Of a stretch of 64,000 nt of DNA, positions 17,817 through 27,380 are shown in pieces. The DNA comes from Bacillus atrophaeus. Its GTDB lineage: Bacteria; Bacillota; Bacilli; Bacillales; Bacillaceae. The DNA lies in assembly GCF_001584335.1 (NCBI RefSeq), contig NZ_LSBB01000020.1, positions 434,001 through 498,000 of the forward strand, read 5' to 3'. Made by a program: the position numbers and the translations under genes. The notes under the pieces are model-generated. The model was not told where the DNA came from and ran no database searches. It was given only the letters and a program-made list of their open reading frames with translations. Position 1 is the stretch's first letter. Every line of letters begins with the position of its first letter.

Positions 17817-18629
17817 TGATATTTGATGGAAGGTTACCTCAGGACGGCTTCCGACACGGATATTAACGCCGGTCTGGCCGAGCCCCTCACTAATATAAAA
17901 AGGTTTATCGTGATGATAATGCAGCCCTTTTATCATATTCATTCGAACAAGTTTCCCCATTTTAACCATATGGTAGGGCTTAGGCCAATGAATTTGGCCA
18001 CCGTGAAAATGCCCTGAGAGAAGGTAATCAAAACGGAACTTTTCCATATCAAGGACAATGTTTGGATCATGTGTTAAAACAAGATGATACCCGTCTTTAA
18101 GTCCCTTATACGAATCGATGATATTGCTTCGTTTCGTGCTGTAATCATCAATTCCGATTATATTTAAAAATCCTTCTTCAGTCTGAATCTGCACGTGTTC
18201 ATTTTGAAGCGTTCTGCACCCGTGTTCTTCTAACACTTGTTTCAGTCTTTGAAAATCATTTTCTTTTAACACATAATCATGATTTCCAAAAACCGCGTAC
18301 ATTCCATATTTAGGTTTCAATTCTTGCAGCGCGTCCAAGTAGTTCGCCAGCTTTGGAATGTTTCGTTTTCGATCAAGAAAATCCCCCGTTAACGCGATGA
18401 TGTCTATTGAGTTTTTCTTCGTTAAATCCAAAAGCTGTTCCGGTGAAACAGAAATGTTTTCTAAATGAAGGTCTGATAAATGAAGTATCGTTAATTGCTT
18501 CTTAGATGCACCGGCATTGTTCTGGTTGATTGTAATCGTGTTTACTTTAACATCTTTCGTATTGTGAATCGCTCTATATATAAAAGGTATGCTGAGTATA
18601 ATAGCCAAAGAAAGTAAGAATATAAACAT
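17814..18629 (-). CDS. ykoQ: Membrane-anchored metallophosphoesterase
   Basis: 271 residues: an N-terminal membrane anchor (2-20), then a calcineurin-like metallophosphoesterase domain with all metal motifs: DLHLE (HLSDLHL), GDFLD, GNHDY, LTHDP and GHFHGGQ. Likely hydrolyses a phosphoester at the membrane; UDP-diacylglucosamine-pyrophosphatase-like enzymes share this fold, but the substrate is unknown. The start at 18629 follows GGGAGGAG. Neighbours encode glycosyltransferases and a phosphodiesterase, so envelope lipid or polymer metabolism is plausible. Confidence 0.88.
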   Translation of the reverse strand: MFIFLLSLAIILSIPFIYRAIHNTKDVKVNTITINQNNAGASKKQLTILHLSDLHLENISVSPEQLLDLTKKNSIDIIALTGDFLDRKRNIPKLANYLDALQELKPKYGMYAVFGNHDYVLKENDFQRLKQVLEEHGCRTLQNEHVQIQTEEGFLNIIGIDDYSTKRSNIIDSYKGLKDGYHLVLTHDPNIVLDMEKFRFDYLLSGHFHGGQIHWPKPYHMVKMGKLVRMNMIKGLHYHHDKPFYISEGLGQTGVNIRVGSRPEVTFHQIS

Positions 18630-18714
18630 TCAATATCTCCTCCCTTCTACCAGTATAACGTGATGAAACTGTAATGATAGCGGGAAATAATGGGCTTGAG
18701 AAGAGATAAAAGAG

Positions 18715-18748
18715 AAAAACACGATTCTTTTCAAAAGAATCGTGTTTG
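18715..18748 (-). terminator. Terminator after the 523-residue phosphodiesterase gene
   Basis: AACACGATTCTTTT/AAAAGAATCGTGTTT stem with T-run on the minus strand, downstream of the gene ending at 18773. It separates that gene from ykoQ. Confidence 0.8.
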
Positions 18749-18772
18749 ATGAGTTCAGATGTCACAAAGATT

Positions 18773-20344
18773 TTATTCCTTCGTCAGCTCTATAAAAAAG
18801 TCTTTTAAATCTGTATGCCGAAGGTGCTTAGGAGTTTTATCAGAGCCAACAATTATCATCGGAGAATACGTGTCCGTTTTGTGCAAAGACCCGTGACCGG
18901 CTCCGCCGAGGTGGGCGGGGGATTTTTCACCGACAAATTCAAATCCCGGTTTTGCATCGGCAATAAGATAGCGGCCCTTATGAGAATGAAGCGCTCCATA
19001 AAGGCGGGCCAGCGCATCGGGATAGTCGCCGTAACGGATTACTTTATTGCCGGCGGAAAGATCGAGCACCGACAGATCGCCTTCCACATTCCATGTTTGA
19101 TTATATTTGTCCTTATAGGACCCGTTCGGATGAAACCGAAGTGACTTATTTGATTCTCCTGAAGTCACATAAATCCAGTGATTTTCTTTCCATGCCGTAA
19201 AGTTCATTCGCGGATCCTTATTCAGTTTAGAAGCAATATCGGAAAAAGCAATTTTTTGATCTAACAAGTAAACAAAAGCCATTCGTTCGTTTACTCCCAA
19301 AACGAGCTGGTCATTTTTAGACGGCGTTTTGCTTAATTTAGGAATGCGGTAGTCCTTTAACAGTGTTTTTAAACGGATTAACGCTTTGTGTTTGTCGTTT
19401 CCTATTGCGGCTTGTCCGCTGTCTCCCATTACAATCCATATTGTATTTTTTAAAGCCTCATCCCATGAACCATATGTATTAAACATATCTTGAATCTGTT
19501 TATCCATTTTTTCAACCGCTTTGATATCCATCGGTCCATTCTTGTGAATGGAATGGTCTAAATCTGGCATATAGGCCAAGGTAAGAGAGGGCAGTTTCTT
19601 TTGTTTAATGAGATAGCTCATTTCTTGAGCAGTGAACGTATCGTTTAAACCGTAGCCTTGCCATAAATGGTTAGACCGGTTGTGCGGATTTAATTGGGTA
19701 AATCTGCCGAATGATAATAAAAAAGGTCCCTTTGTTTTTAATTTTTCAGGCAATAACTCAAACATGTCTAACAATCTTGGCGTGTCCAACTCATGCTTGG
19801 TATTCCCACGGTAAATGAGCCCATTGATGGAGGCAGACTGTTTTCCTTGTTTATCCAAAGCTTCATGAATCGTTTCGGCCGATTGGTTCAAATGTTTATT
19901 ATTTAAATTGTACATGCCGTCTTTCAGTGACTGTTTAAGGCCAAGCGCCATCAATTCTTTTTTATCACTGCCGTAGTTAACCAGTCGATTTTCATCTTCG
20001 TTATACCACACCAGACCTGGAAGGTGATGAAGATTTGAATAAGACCCGGTCAGCAGTGTGCTGTCTATTGTAACAGACATCGTAGGATAGGCGCTGACCA
20101 TTCGAGGGAAATAATGCCCGTTTTCCATTAAGAATGAAAGTGCCGGTGCCCGATTTTCTTTAATCGCTTTTTGTAAGGGTTTGTCCATCAAGGAATCAAT
20201 GAGAAAGACAACCACGGGCCTTGAAGAAGGACGAATGGCATCTTTTTGCTTTTTCGTTAATCCCGGATATGGTTTCAGCATAATATACGCTCCGACAATC
20301 AATGCAATGATAACGGCCAGCGTGATAATCTTGATTTTATTCAA
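18773..20344 (-). CDS. Alkaline-phosphatase-superfamily phosphodiesterase, membrane anchored
   Basis: 523 residues with an N-terminal signal anchor (IIALIVGAYIMLK). Type I phosphodiesterase/nucleotide-pyrophosphatase motifs are present: VVFLIDSL near 48, the nucleophile region SAYPTMSVTIDSTLLTGSY, MPDLDHSIHKNGP, VMGDSGQ and a C-terminal GGAGHGSLHKTDTYSP metal site. Probably cleaves phosphodiesters of an extracellular polymer or lipid. Translation appears to start at TTG 20344 behind AAAGGA. It has its own terminator, and lies divergent from ykoS. I do not recall this gene at this position in B. subtilis 168, so no symbol is given; it may be an accessory gene. Confidence 0.75.
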   Translation of the reverse strand: MNKIKIITLAVIIALIVGAYIMLKPYPGLTKKQKDAIRPSSRPVVVFLIDSLMDKPLQKAIKENRAPALSFLMENGHYFPRMVSAYPTMSVTIDSTLLTGSYSNLHHLPGLVWYNEDENRLVNYGSDKKELMALGLKQSLKDGMYNLNNKHLNQSAETIHEALDKQGKQSASINGLIYRGNTKHELDTPRLLDMFELLPEKLKTKGPFLLSFGRFTQLNPHNRSNHLWQGYGLNDTFTAQEMSYLIKQKKLPSLTLAYMPDLDHSIHKNGPMDIKAVEKMDKQIQDMFNTYGSWDEALKNTIWIVMGDSGQAAIGNDKHKALIRLKTLLKDYRIPKLSKTPSKNDQLVLGVNERMAFVYLLDQKIAFSDIASKLNKDPRMNFTAWKENHWIYVTSGESNKSLRFHPNGSYKDKYNQTWNVEGDLSVLDLSAGNKVIRYGDYPDALARLYGALHSHKGRYLIADAKPGFEFVGEKSPAHLGGAGHGSLHKTDTYSPMIIVGSDKTPKHLRHTDLKDFFIELTKE

Positions 20345-20548
20345 ATGGTTTCATTCCTTTAATCCAGTCTTTCTGTCAGTTCTTCTTTCGTATATTTCGT
20401 AAAACGTGTGCGAATTATACTGAGGCACTTTGTTTTTTAGAATTTATTGTCATCTGATGAATTTTATAGAACGTAATAGAGATAATAATGTGTGTTACAT
20501 GATGAAAGATCGAGAGTTGCTAAAGAAAACAGTATGGGTGTGTAAGCA

Positions 20549-22243
20549 ATGTTTATTTTAGAACGACTGAAAAAGAAAGAAATAATCTATCTGTTTATTG
20601 CCTTATTTCTGCTGTTGCTATATGTATCGCCCCTTTACATTTTAAAGGAAGATGCCCACATACGCGTACATGATAATTTGGATTCTAATATTGCCTGGTA
20701 TAAAGTGCTGGCTGAAAGCGGAGAAATAAACGGAGAGGTCGACGCAACGGTTCCCCAGATTATCAATGGGCTGCCCCGTGATGCTTATGGAACAGAGTGG
20801 AGCGGAATTGTTTGGCTGCATGCGCTGTTTCCTTCGATGACAGCCTACGCTTTAAGTCAAACGATTACTAGAGTGGTCGCTTTTTTCGGCATGTATCTGC
20901 TCTTAAGGAAGCATTTTATCTGTGATGAAAAAGCCTATCTGATTCGTATTGGCGTATCACTCGCGTTTGCCTTAACGCCTTTTTGGCCTTCCGGAATGCT
21001 GAGTACACTTGGATATCCGCTGGCGCTATGGGCCTTTTTGAATATTCGGAAGCGGGATTTCTCATGGAAAGAGTGGATCACCCTTGCCTTGCTGCCTCTT
21101 TATTCTAGTTTTGTACTGGGATTCTTCTTTTTCCTTGCAGCCGTTGCATGTCTCTGGCTGTACGATGTGATTGTCAAACGAGATTGGAATCTGCCGTTTT
21201 TAGGAAGCATTGCTTTTATGACAGGCATTTTTCTGTTGGTCGAATATCGGCTTGTCTATTCTATGATAAATTCACAGGAAACGATGCATCGGGTTGAATT
21301 TGTATCATCAAGGCATGAATTTTGGCATTCCATACGGCTGTCCTTGAAAAATTTTGTTTTAGGGCATAATCATGTGATGACAGTCCATACCTTTATTATT
21401 CTTCCGATTCTTTTGCTTGTGTTCGCTATCGTTTTATGGAGACGAAACAAAACGCAGCTAGAGAAAGTATTTCTTTTTTTGTTCGTCTTCAATTATGCGC
21501 TGTCGTTATGGTATGCGTTTTGGTTCAATAAAATTTGGACTGTGCCGAAGGAGAAATTTGATTTTTTAGCGGCTTTTAACTTTGCCCGGTTTCATTTTTT
21601 GCGCCCATTGGTCATTTATCTGAGCTTTGCCATTGCCTGCTATCTTTTATGGCAGATGGGGAAGAAGTGGAAGATATTCGTATCTGCCGCTCTAGCCGCC
21701 CAGCTGATGGTATTGGTCCCTTTTAATGAAGAATATACGTACGGCGTTCACTATCACGCCCCGACATTTCGTGAATTTTACGCAACTGAACAATTTAATG
21801 AGATCAAGGAGTATATCGGACTTCCGCAAGACAATTACCGTGTCGCGAGCATCGGCCTTCACCCGGCGATCTCCCAGTATAATGGCTTTTACACACTGGA
21901 CACGTACAATAATCTCTATCCGCTTTCATACAAATATCAATTTCGGAAAATAATCGCCAAAGAGCTGGAAAAAAACGGGCGATTGAAACGATATTTCGAT
22001 GAATGGGGCAGCCGTTGTTATGTATTTGTCGATGAACTCGGAAAGCGTTATAACTTTAAAAAAAATTCAAACAAGAAAATTAAACATCTCGAATTAAATA
22101 CCGCAGTGTTTAAAGAGATGGGAGGACGCTACATTTTTTCTTCAGTTCCCATTCTGAACGCGGAAAGGAACCAGCTTGAATTCGTGAAAAAGTTTGACCA
22201 TGAAGACTCTGCCTGGAGCATTTATTTATATGAAGCCAAATGA
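20549..22243 (+). CDS. ykoS: Polytopic membrane protein YkoS
   Basis: 564 residues with about 10-12 membrane helices from residue 13 to about 400 and a C-terminal soluble domain of roughly 150 residues. An early loop with DNLDSNIAWYKVL carries the acidic pair typical of GT-C type transferases using polyprenyl-phosphate sugars. It is directly followed (12 bases) by ykoT, a DPM1-like glycosyltransferase, which supports the pair making and using a lipid-linked sugar. That coupling is inference; the family (YkoS, DUF6044) is uncharacterised. Weak ribosome site (TGGGTG). Confidence 0.82.
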   Translation: MFILERLKKKEIIYLFIALFLLLLYVSPLYILKEDAHIRVHDNLDSNIAWYKVLAESGEINGEVDATVPQIINGLPRDAYGTEWSGIVWLHALFPSMTAYALSQTITRVVAFFGMYLLLRKHFICDEKAYLIRIGVSLAFALTPFWPSGMLSTLGYPLALWAFLNIRKRDFSWKEWITLALLPLYSSFVLGFFFFLAAVACLWLYDVIVKRDWNLPFLGSIAFMTGIFLLVEYRLVYSMINSQETMHRVEFVSSRHEFWHSIRLSLKNFVLGHNHVMTVHTFIILPILLLVFAIVLWRRNKTQLEKVFLFLFVFNYALSLWYAFWFNKIWTVPKEKFDFLAAFNFARFHFLRPLVIYLSFAIACYLLWQMGKKWKIFVSAALAAQLMVLVPFNEEYTYGVHYHAPTFREFYATEQFNEIKEYIGLPQDNYRVASIGLHPAISQYNGFYTLDTYNNLYPLSYKYQFRKIIAKELEKNGRLKRYFDEWGSRCYVFVDELGKRYNFKKNSNKKIKHLELNTAVFKEMGGRYIFSSVPILNAERNQLEFVKKFDHEDSAWSIYLYEAK

Positions 22244-22255
22244 GGAGGATACATA

Positions 22256-23272
22256 GTGATACAGCCACCGCCATTATTAACGATTGTCGTTCCTTGTTAT
22301 AATGAAGAAGAAGTCTTTGAAGAGACAAGCAGACAGCTGACTTCCGTTTTAAACAGTTTAACAGCTGAAAAATTAATTTCAGAAGAAAGTAAAATATTAT
22401 TTGTTGATGATGGAAGCCGTGATCGAACCTGGTCTTTGATTGCCATGGAAAGCGTTAAAAACAGCAAAGTCACCGGTTTGAAATTAGCATGTAATGTCGG
22501 GCATCAAAAAGCGCTTTTAGCCGGCTTGCATAAGGCAAAGCACCGCTCTGACTGTGTGATTTCTATTGATGCCGACCTGCAGGACGATATCTCGGTGATC
22601 CGTGAATTTATCTTAAAATTTCACGAAGGCTGTGAGATTGTATATGGCGTCAGGCGCAGCCGGAAAACTGATACCTTTTTCAAACGCACAACAGCTTTAG
22701 GTTTTTATCGGTTAATGAATAAGCTCGGTATTCAGTTAATCTATAATCATGCCGACTTTCGTTTGATGAACAAAAGGTCGCTTGAAGAACTCGGACGCTA
22801 CCCGGAGGCCAACCTGTTTTTACGCGGTATCGTTCCTATGATTGGATTCAGATCGGCAAAAGTGATGTATGACCGGAAAGAGCGCGTTGCAGGAGAAACA
22901 AAATATCCTCTTAAAAAGATGCTATCCTTTGCTTTTAACGGAATCACGTCCTTTAGTGTTGCGCCGATCCGGTTTTTCACTTTGATAGGATTTTTGTTGT
23001 TTTTGTTGAGCGCAATGGCGGGAATAGGTGTTATCATTCAAAAAATGCTTGGCTATACGAATGCAGGGTGGGCATCGCTCATTATTTCAATCTGGTTTCT
23101 GGGGGGATTGCAATTGATGGGGATCGGCATTATCGGCGAGTATATAGGAACCATATTTACTGAAGTCAAAAGGCGTCCTAAGTATGCGGTTGATATTGAT
23201 TTGTACTCCGAACCTCTGAGCCCGTTACAGCGGCAGGAAACTGAACGGTTATTAGAGAAAAAATACAGTTAA
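22256..23272 (+). CDS. ykoT: GT2 glycosyltransferase, DPM1/GtrB type
   Basis: 338 residues: a GT2 domain with TIVVPCYNEEE, LFVDDGSRD and ISIDADLQDD (metal-binding DXD-like), a DFRLMNKR acceptor region, then two membrane helices (about 243-268 and 275-300) and the C-terminal RRPKYAVD. This is the polyprenyl-phosphate glycosyltransferase architecture (GtrB, YfdH), expected to charge undecaprenyl phosphate with a sugar on the cytosolic face. It starts with GTG at 22256 behind GAGGAGG. Operon with ykoS. Confidence 0.88.
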   Translation: MIQPPPLLTIVVPCYNEEEVFEETSRQLTSVLNSLTAEKLISEESKILFVDDGSRDRTWSLIAMESVKNSKVTGLKLACNVGHQKALLAGLHKAKHRSDCVISIDADLQDDISVIREFILKFHEGCEIVYGVRRSRKTDTFFKRTTALGFYRLMNKLGIQLIYNHADFRLMNKRSLEELGRYPEANLFLRGIVPMIGFRSAKVMYDRKERVAGETKYPLKKMLSFAFNGITSFSVAPIRFFTLIGFLLFLLSAMAGIGVIIQKMLGYTNAGWASLIISIWFLGGLQLMGIGIIGEYIGTIFTEVKRRPKYAVDIDLYSEPLSPLQRQETERLLEKKYS

Positions 23273-23276
23273 AGGA

Positions 23277-23309
23277 AAAGAGCTGATCAGGTGAATCAGC
23301 TCTTTTTCT
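23277..23309. terminator. Bidirectional terminator ykoT / ligD
   Basis: AAAGAGCTGATT-type stem with AATCAGCTCTTTTT on the other side; it lies between the convergent ends of ykoT and ligD and overlaps the last ligD codons. Confidence 0.8.
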
Positions 23310-25134
23310 TCAGCTGCTGCAAAATCGCTGTCAGCGGCTCATCTTGCGGATTCCGGTAAAAATCATAAAAGGGGCATCCCTGTTCCTTGACGCGCTTGAC
23401 GACGGTATCAATCGTAAAAGAGGCGGGAGTTAGGGATGTTTGCACTTCATTCCAATAAAGAGGCGCTGCCACTGTGCCCAGCTCGTTTCCCCGGGTGGAA
23501 TAAGGACAGATGATTGTTTTACCTTCCGCATGCTGCAAATAATCAAGATACAGTTTTCCATGTCTGTTTTTGATGAAGCGTTCGGTTGTGAACAACTCAG
23601 GAAACGCGTTCGTGCAGTAATCAGCAATCAGCATGGTGAAACTGCGCGTTTCTTCATAAGAAAAGGCTTCGGGCGACAAAGGGATATAGAGCTGGATGCC
23701 TTTGTTGCCGGAAAGCTTCGGAAACGATGAGATGCCGAACGAGTCAAATAATCGTTTCAGTTCATTAGCCGCGTGAACAGACATGAGAAAATCATCCTTT
23801 GACGGCGGGTCTAAATCAATCACAATTTCTGACGGGCGGCGGCTGGATACGGTTTGAAAAGGAACATGGAATTCCAGGGCGAGCTGATTGGCGAGCCATA
23901 ACAATGTGGAAATATCCTCACAAACAATATGTTCATGGCTGCCGTCAAAAAAGGAATGAACAAAATCAGGCGTGTAATCCGGCTTATTTTTTTGAAAGAA
24001 AGATTCACTCTTTGACCCGTGCGGAAACCGAATAACAGTCACAGCCCGGTCTTTGAGAAAAGGGAACAGAAAGTCACTGATTTCAATGATATACGTAATA
24101 AAATCCTCTTTCGTCCGCTTCTTTTTTTCAAAAATGACTTTATCGAGACTTGTGAATTCCAGCTTAGGGTGCAATGTTTTTGACTGGCGCACCAGTTGTT
24201 CGTAAGTGCATGCCGCGGGTTCCATCTCGAATTCAAAGGAAACAAATGACACTTCCCGCAGGGTGCCTTTTAATATCGTTAAATATTGAACAGTCAAACA
24301 AATCGAAGGTTCAAGCGTATATTCGCCTGCCGGCGTTTTTGTGCCGTGCGCCTCCATAATAGATCGAATTGCGTTTTTTTCTTCGTCACTCATTCCGTGT
24401 GAAACAGAGGCGACGGGAGTTATTCCCCCGTTTTTAAAAACAGATACCGTCACATATCCGTTGTTCGGATTAAATCCTGTTAAACAAACATGCGCCTTTT
24501 TAAAATGTTTATACTTAAGCCAATCAGGAGTCCTTTTTTTCTCTATCCATTTGCTTCCTTTTTTCTTCGCGACAATTCCTTCTCCGTCATACTTTTGCAC
24601 TTGCTCCCAAAGCGGTTTAAAATGGGCGTGGTCAGGAATGTATTGAATGGTTTCCTTTGCCAGATGATTGACAGTGACGGGAAGTGCAGCGGATCTCATC
24701 AGCTCGGAAAGCTCTCTTTTTCGCTCGGTATATGGAAGAGACGATATATCGGTCCCGTCCCTTTCCAAAAGATCGAAGGCGAGAAAGCTGCAAGGGCGGC
24801 TGTCCGCCAATTTTTTGATGGCCTCCTGATTTTTCATCCGTCCGCGTACTTGAACGTGTTCAAAATCAGAGCGGAAGGGGTTCATCAAAAATACAATTTC
24901 TCCGTCAATTGTTAACGGAAGGCTTTTATTCATTTTTTGAAACACATTTTCTGCGTATTGTGTAATTTCCGGAAACGTGCTGTTAAAAAGCTGCCCATTT
25001 CTGCTCGTTAATGTAACACCTGATTCTGTCACATGAAGAATACAACGAAATCCGTCATATTTTACTTCATAGCGCCATTCGTCTCCTTCAGGCGGTGACG
25101 AAGTGAGAACAGGCTGCATGGTGAGCGCCGCCAA
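23296..25134 (-). CDS. ligD: NHEJ DNA ligase/polymerase LigD
   Basis: ATP-dependent ligase with a fused primase-polymerase domain that repairs double-strand breaks with Ku. 612 residues: ligase domain first, nucleotidyl-transfer Lys25 in VKYDGFR, further ligase motifs DGEIVFL and KYDGEGIVAKK; polymerase domain from about 335, with VIDLDPPSKDDF metal residues and GNKGIQLYIPL. There is no phosphoesterase domain, as usual for Bacillus (YkoU). The start is a TTG at 25134 immediately after the ku stop, lacking its own ribosome site, so it depends on translational coupling to ku. Confidence 0.95.
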   Translation of the reverse strand: MAALTMQPVLTSSPPEGDEWRYEVKYDGFRCILHVTESGVTLTSRNGQLFNSTFPEITQYAENVFQKMNKSLPLTIDGEIVFLMNPFRSDFEHVQVRGRMKNQEAIKKLADSRPCSFLAFDLLERDGTDISSLPYTERKRELSELMRSAALPVTVNHLAKETIQYIPDHAHFKPLWEQVQKYDGEGIVAKKKGSKWIEKKRTPDWLKYKHFKKAHVCLTGFNPNNGYVTVSVFKNGGITPVASVSHGMSDEEKNAIRSIMEAHGTKTPAGEYTLEPSICLTVQYLTILKGTLREVSFVSFEFEMEPAACTYEQLVRQSKTLHPKLEFTSLDKVIFEKKKRTKEDFITYIIEISDFLFPFLKDRAVTVIRFPHGSKSESFFQKNKPDYTPDFVHSFFDGSHEHIVCEDISTLLWLANQLALEFHVPFQTVSSRRPSEIVIDLDPPSKDDFLMSVHAANELKRLFDSFGISSFPKLSGNKGIQLYIPLSPEAFSYEETRSFTMLIADYCTNAFPELFTTERFIKNRHGKLYLDYLQHAEGKTIICPYSTRGNELGTVAAPLYWNEVQTSLTPASFTIDTVVKRVKEQGCPFYDFYRNPQDEPLTAILQQLKKKS

Positions 25135-26019
25135 TTATGATGTGCCGGAGGCTTTTTTTCTAGTCGTTTTCCGCTTTTTTTCTCCGGCTCCTTTCGGTGC
25201 GGCAGGCGTTGCTGGCGGAGAAGCAGCTTTGTCTTGTTTCGGCCGTTTAGTCCGGTCGATGCTTGCCTGAAGAGCGCTGACCAAATCGATCACGTCTTCT
25301 CGAGGAGCGGCTGTACCAGGTGTGACGGCTGTTTCTTTATTTTCCAGCTTGTCGTTTATTTTTTGCATGATGGCTTTCCGGTAGGTATCTTCATATTGTT
25401 CAGGCTGAAAATCAGTTGTCAGCTCATCAATTAATGTGATGGCCGTTTGCAATTCTTTATCATTTACATTCGATTGATCAGGAACACCGGGCACATGGGC
25501 AGCGCTTCTGACTTCATCCGGATAATGAATGGATTCCATCAGGATACAATTTTCATACACACGGAGAACGGCAAGCTGCTGTTTAGACCGGATTGTAATG
25601 GTTGCGATCCCGATTTTTTCGGTCGTCCTCAGTGCTTCCCGAAGGAGAGTGTAGGCTTTTGAGCCATTATCGCCGGGCCCAACATAATAAGAGCGGTTAA
25701 AATAGATCGGATCAATTTCCTTCAGCTGAACAAAGTCGACTATCTCGACTGCTTTTTCTTCGTGTTCCTGTTTTAATTCTTTCAGCTCTTCATCTGTAAG
25801 AATGACATATTTGCCCTTCACATATTCATATCCCTTAACGATTTCATCGGGAGCGAGAGTCTTTTCGCAGCTCGTGCATTTTTTTTCATATTTGATCGGC
25901 GCGTGGCACTCTTTATGAAGGCTGCGCAATTTAATATCCTTGTCTTCCGTGGCTGCGTAGAGCTTGATCGGAATATTGACAAGGCCGAAGCTGATAGAGC
26001 CCTTCCACATCGTATGCAT
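25135..26019 (-). CDS. ku: NHEJ DNA end-binding protein Ku
   Basis: Homodimeric ring that binds DNA ends and recruits LigD; in B. subtilis made in the forespore to protect spores (YkoV). 294 residues: Ku core 1-250 starting MHTMWKGSISFGLVNIPIKLY, with a zinc-ribbon-like CxxC pair (CTSC, and Cys before PIKYEKK), followed by a lysine/alanine/proline-rich basic tail ending KKASGTS. The tail matches the DNA-binding tail of B. subtilis Ku. Start at 26019 behind AAAAGGGG. Operon ku-ligD with no gap between stop and next start. Confidence 0.95.
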   Translation of the reverse strand: MHTMWKGSISFGLVNIPIKLYAATEDKDIKLRSLHKECHAPIKYEKKCTSCEKTLAPDEIVKGYEYVKGKYVILTDEELKELKQEHEEKAVEIVDFVQLKEIDPIYFNRSYYVGPGDNGSKAYTLLREALRTTEKIGIATITIRSKQQLAVLRVYENCILMESIHYPDEVRSAAHVPGVPDQSNVNDKELQTAITLIDELTTDFQPEQYEDTYRKAIMQKINDKLENKETAVTPGTAAPREDVIDLVSALQASIDRTKRPKQDKAASPPATPAAPKGAGEKKRKTTRKKASGTS

Positions 26020-26068
26020 AAAAATAAACCCCTTTTTTCATTATTGTGCAAGGAATGGGGTATATTCA

Positions 26069-26770
26069 TGTATAGAAACTTATGGATGCAAAAGACACCG
26101 GAACTCATAAAGCGCCGGCTGTTTCAGAAAAAAGTGTTCAAGCTGATCTTTCAGTCTTTAATCATGCAAAATATTGACGCTATTTCATTTTATCTCTAAC
26201 AGGGGAAATGATCTCTTCCAATCGTGCAGGCAAGGATATTGTTGACATCAAAGGGCGTATTCGTTCGGTTCTCAGAGTTTTTTTCTGCAAGTAAAAAAAG
26301 ACAAACAAGCGATCAACAGATGTTGACCTGACAACAGAAATAGGAATGTATCATCTTAATCTAACGTTGAATCGCACCAATGCTCTACAACAAGAAACAA
26401 CCGTGTTTTTTTAAGATTTAAACAGGTCCAAAGTCATCAATGACGCTTTAGGGCATAATATCGGTGACCAGCTGCTCCAGCTAACGGCAAAGCGCCTTTC
26501 TTCCGCCATCCCCGACAATGGATTTATCGCCCGCTTAGGCGGAGATGAATTTATTATTATTTTGACAAACACCAAACAGTCACAGATGAGATATATTTGA
26601 TCGAGCAGCGCCAATTGATCACTTCAGTCAGCACAGGCATCGCCGTATCCCCCAGAGACGGAATAGATGGGCTTAAGCTCATGAACTATATATCACAAGG
26701 CGCTCAGATGTTTTCAAACAGAAGAAAATTTTTAAAGAGACGAAAAGCAGGTGCAATCACCGCCAAGACA
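26069..26770 (+). pseudogene. ykoW: Decayed PAS-GGDEF segment of a ykoW/dgcW-like gene
   Basis: Plus-strand remnants in order: a PAS start (FQSLIMQNIDAISFY) broken by a frameshift near 26197, continuing in another frame as GEMISSNRAGKDIVDIKG; a deleted linker; then a GGDEF domain (KVINDALGHNIGDQLL, ARLGGDEFIIIL at 26526-26560) with a TAA in place of Leu at about 26411, and a C-terminal piece VSTGIAVSPRDGID. Frameshifts, stops and deletions show it is dead. B. subtilis has the diguanylate cyclase/phosphodiesterase gene ykoW (dgcW) between ku and ykoX. Its MHYT part lies next door on the opposite strand, so an inversion happened here; I found no EAL domain. Confidence 0.8.
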
Positions 26771-26785
26771 GAAGCCGTGAAAAGA

Positions 26786-27260
26786 AAGGATCATACACAA
26801 TAATTACCCGGGAAATGGAATCCATGCCTATAAAATGCATAGAGGCGATAGAAACATCCATCATAAGCGAATCGGTACAAAAGGCGGTAAAATGTCAAAA
26901 TTCGCCTGCCGACAATATATAAAGACACAAATGATCCTGAAATAGCGGCAGAGACCGAAGCAGCCAGCGGAACCATATCATATTGCATAATCATTCCGGT
27001 ATGAAAAGCCATCATACCGATAAAATGCTGGCCCAAATGCCAAAGCCCATAATCCCGCGATCAGCCAAAGTTTATTTTTTAAATGTGACTTTTCAAGCGA
27101 TGTATATGAGGCAGCGCAAGCGATAATAATAGATAAAAGTATAAATGCGCTATCATCATTTCTAAATTCAAATCCCCGCTTCCCGACCCATCCTGTTGAT
27201 TGTTATTTATATCGGCTGTGTATACAGCAGTCTGATTATGAAAAATACAAAAGCGCAAGT
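26786..27260 (-). pseudogene. ykoW: Decayed MHYT sensor domain of the same ykoW/dgcW-like gene
   Basis: Minus-strand remnants of an integral-membrane MHYT domain in three frames: FILLSIIIACAASYTSLEK and GLWALAFG (27190-27040), then QHFIGMMAFHTGMIMQYD after a frameshift (27030-26975), then after another frameshift MMDVSIASMHFIGMDSIS near 26860-26815. The repeated H-F-I-G-M motif is the MHYT signature. Orientation fits a gene divergent from ykoX, reading towards ku, whereas the PAS-GGDEF remnant reads the other way. The start of the original gene cannot be fixed. Confidence 0.78.
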
Positions 27261-27380
27261 GCCATTGGTTTTTATTACTTTAACTATATAAAAATATGTT
27301 AAAATCATTCTGATGTTTTGCCTTCTGACCAAAAAACGAATGTGTGATGTATTATAGAATAGATAAAGTAAGGGGAAGTG

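Noticed and set aside
25903-26199. 98-codon plus-strand ORF over the 5' end of ku and beyond
   Set aside because: The first part is antisense to ku, and the second part is the PAS remnant of the dgcW pseudogene.
26411-26614. Minus-strand ORF across the GGDEF remnant
   Set aside because: The opposite strand gives the recognisable ARLGGDEF domain, so this frame is a shadow.
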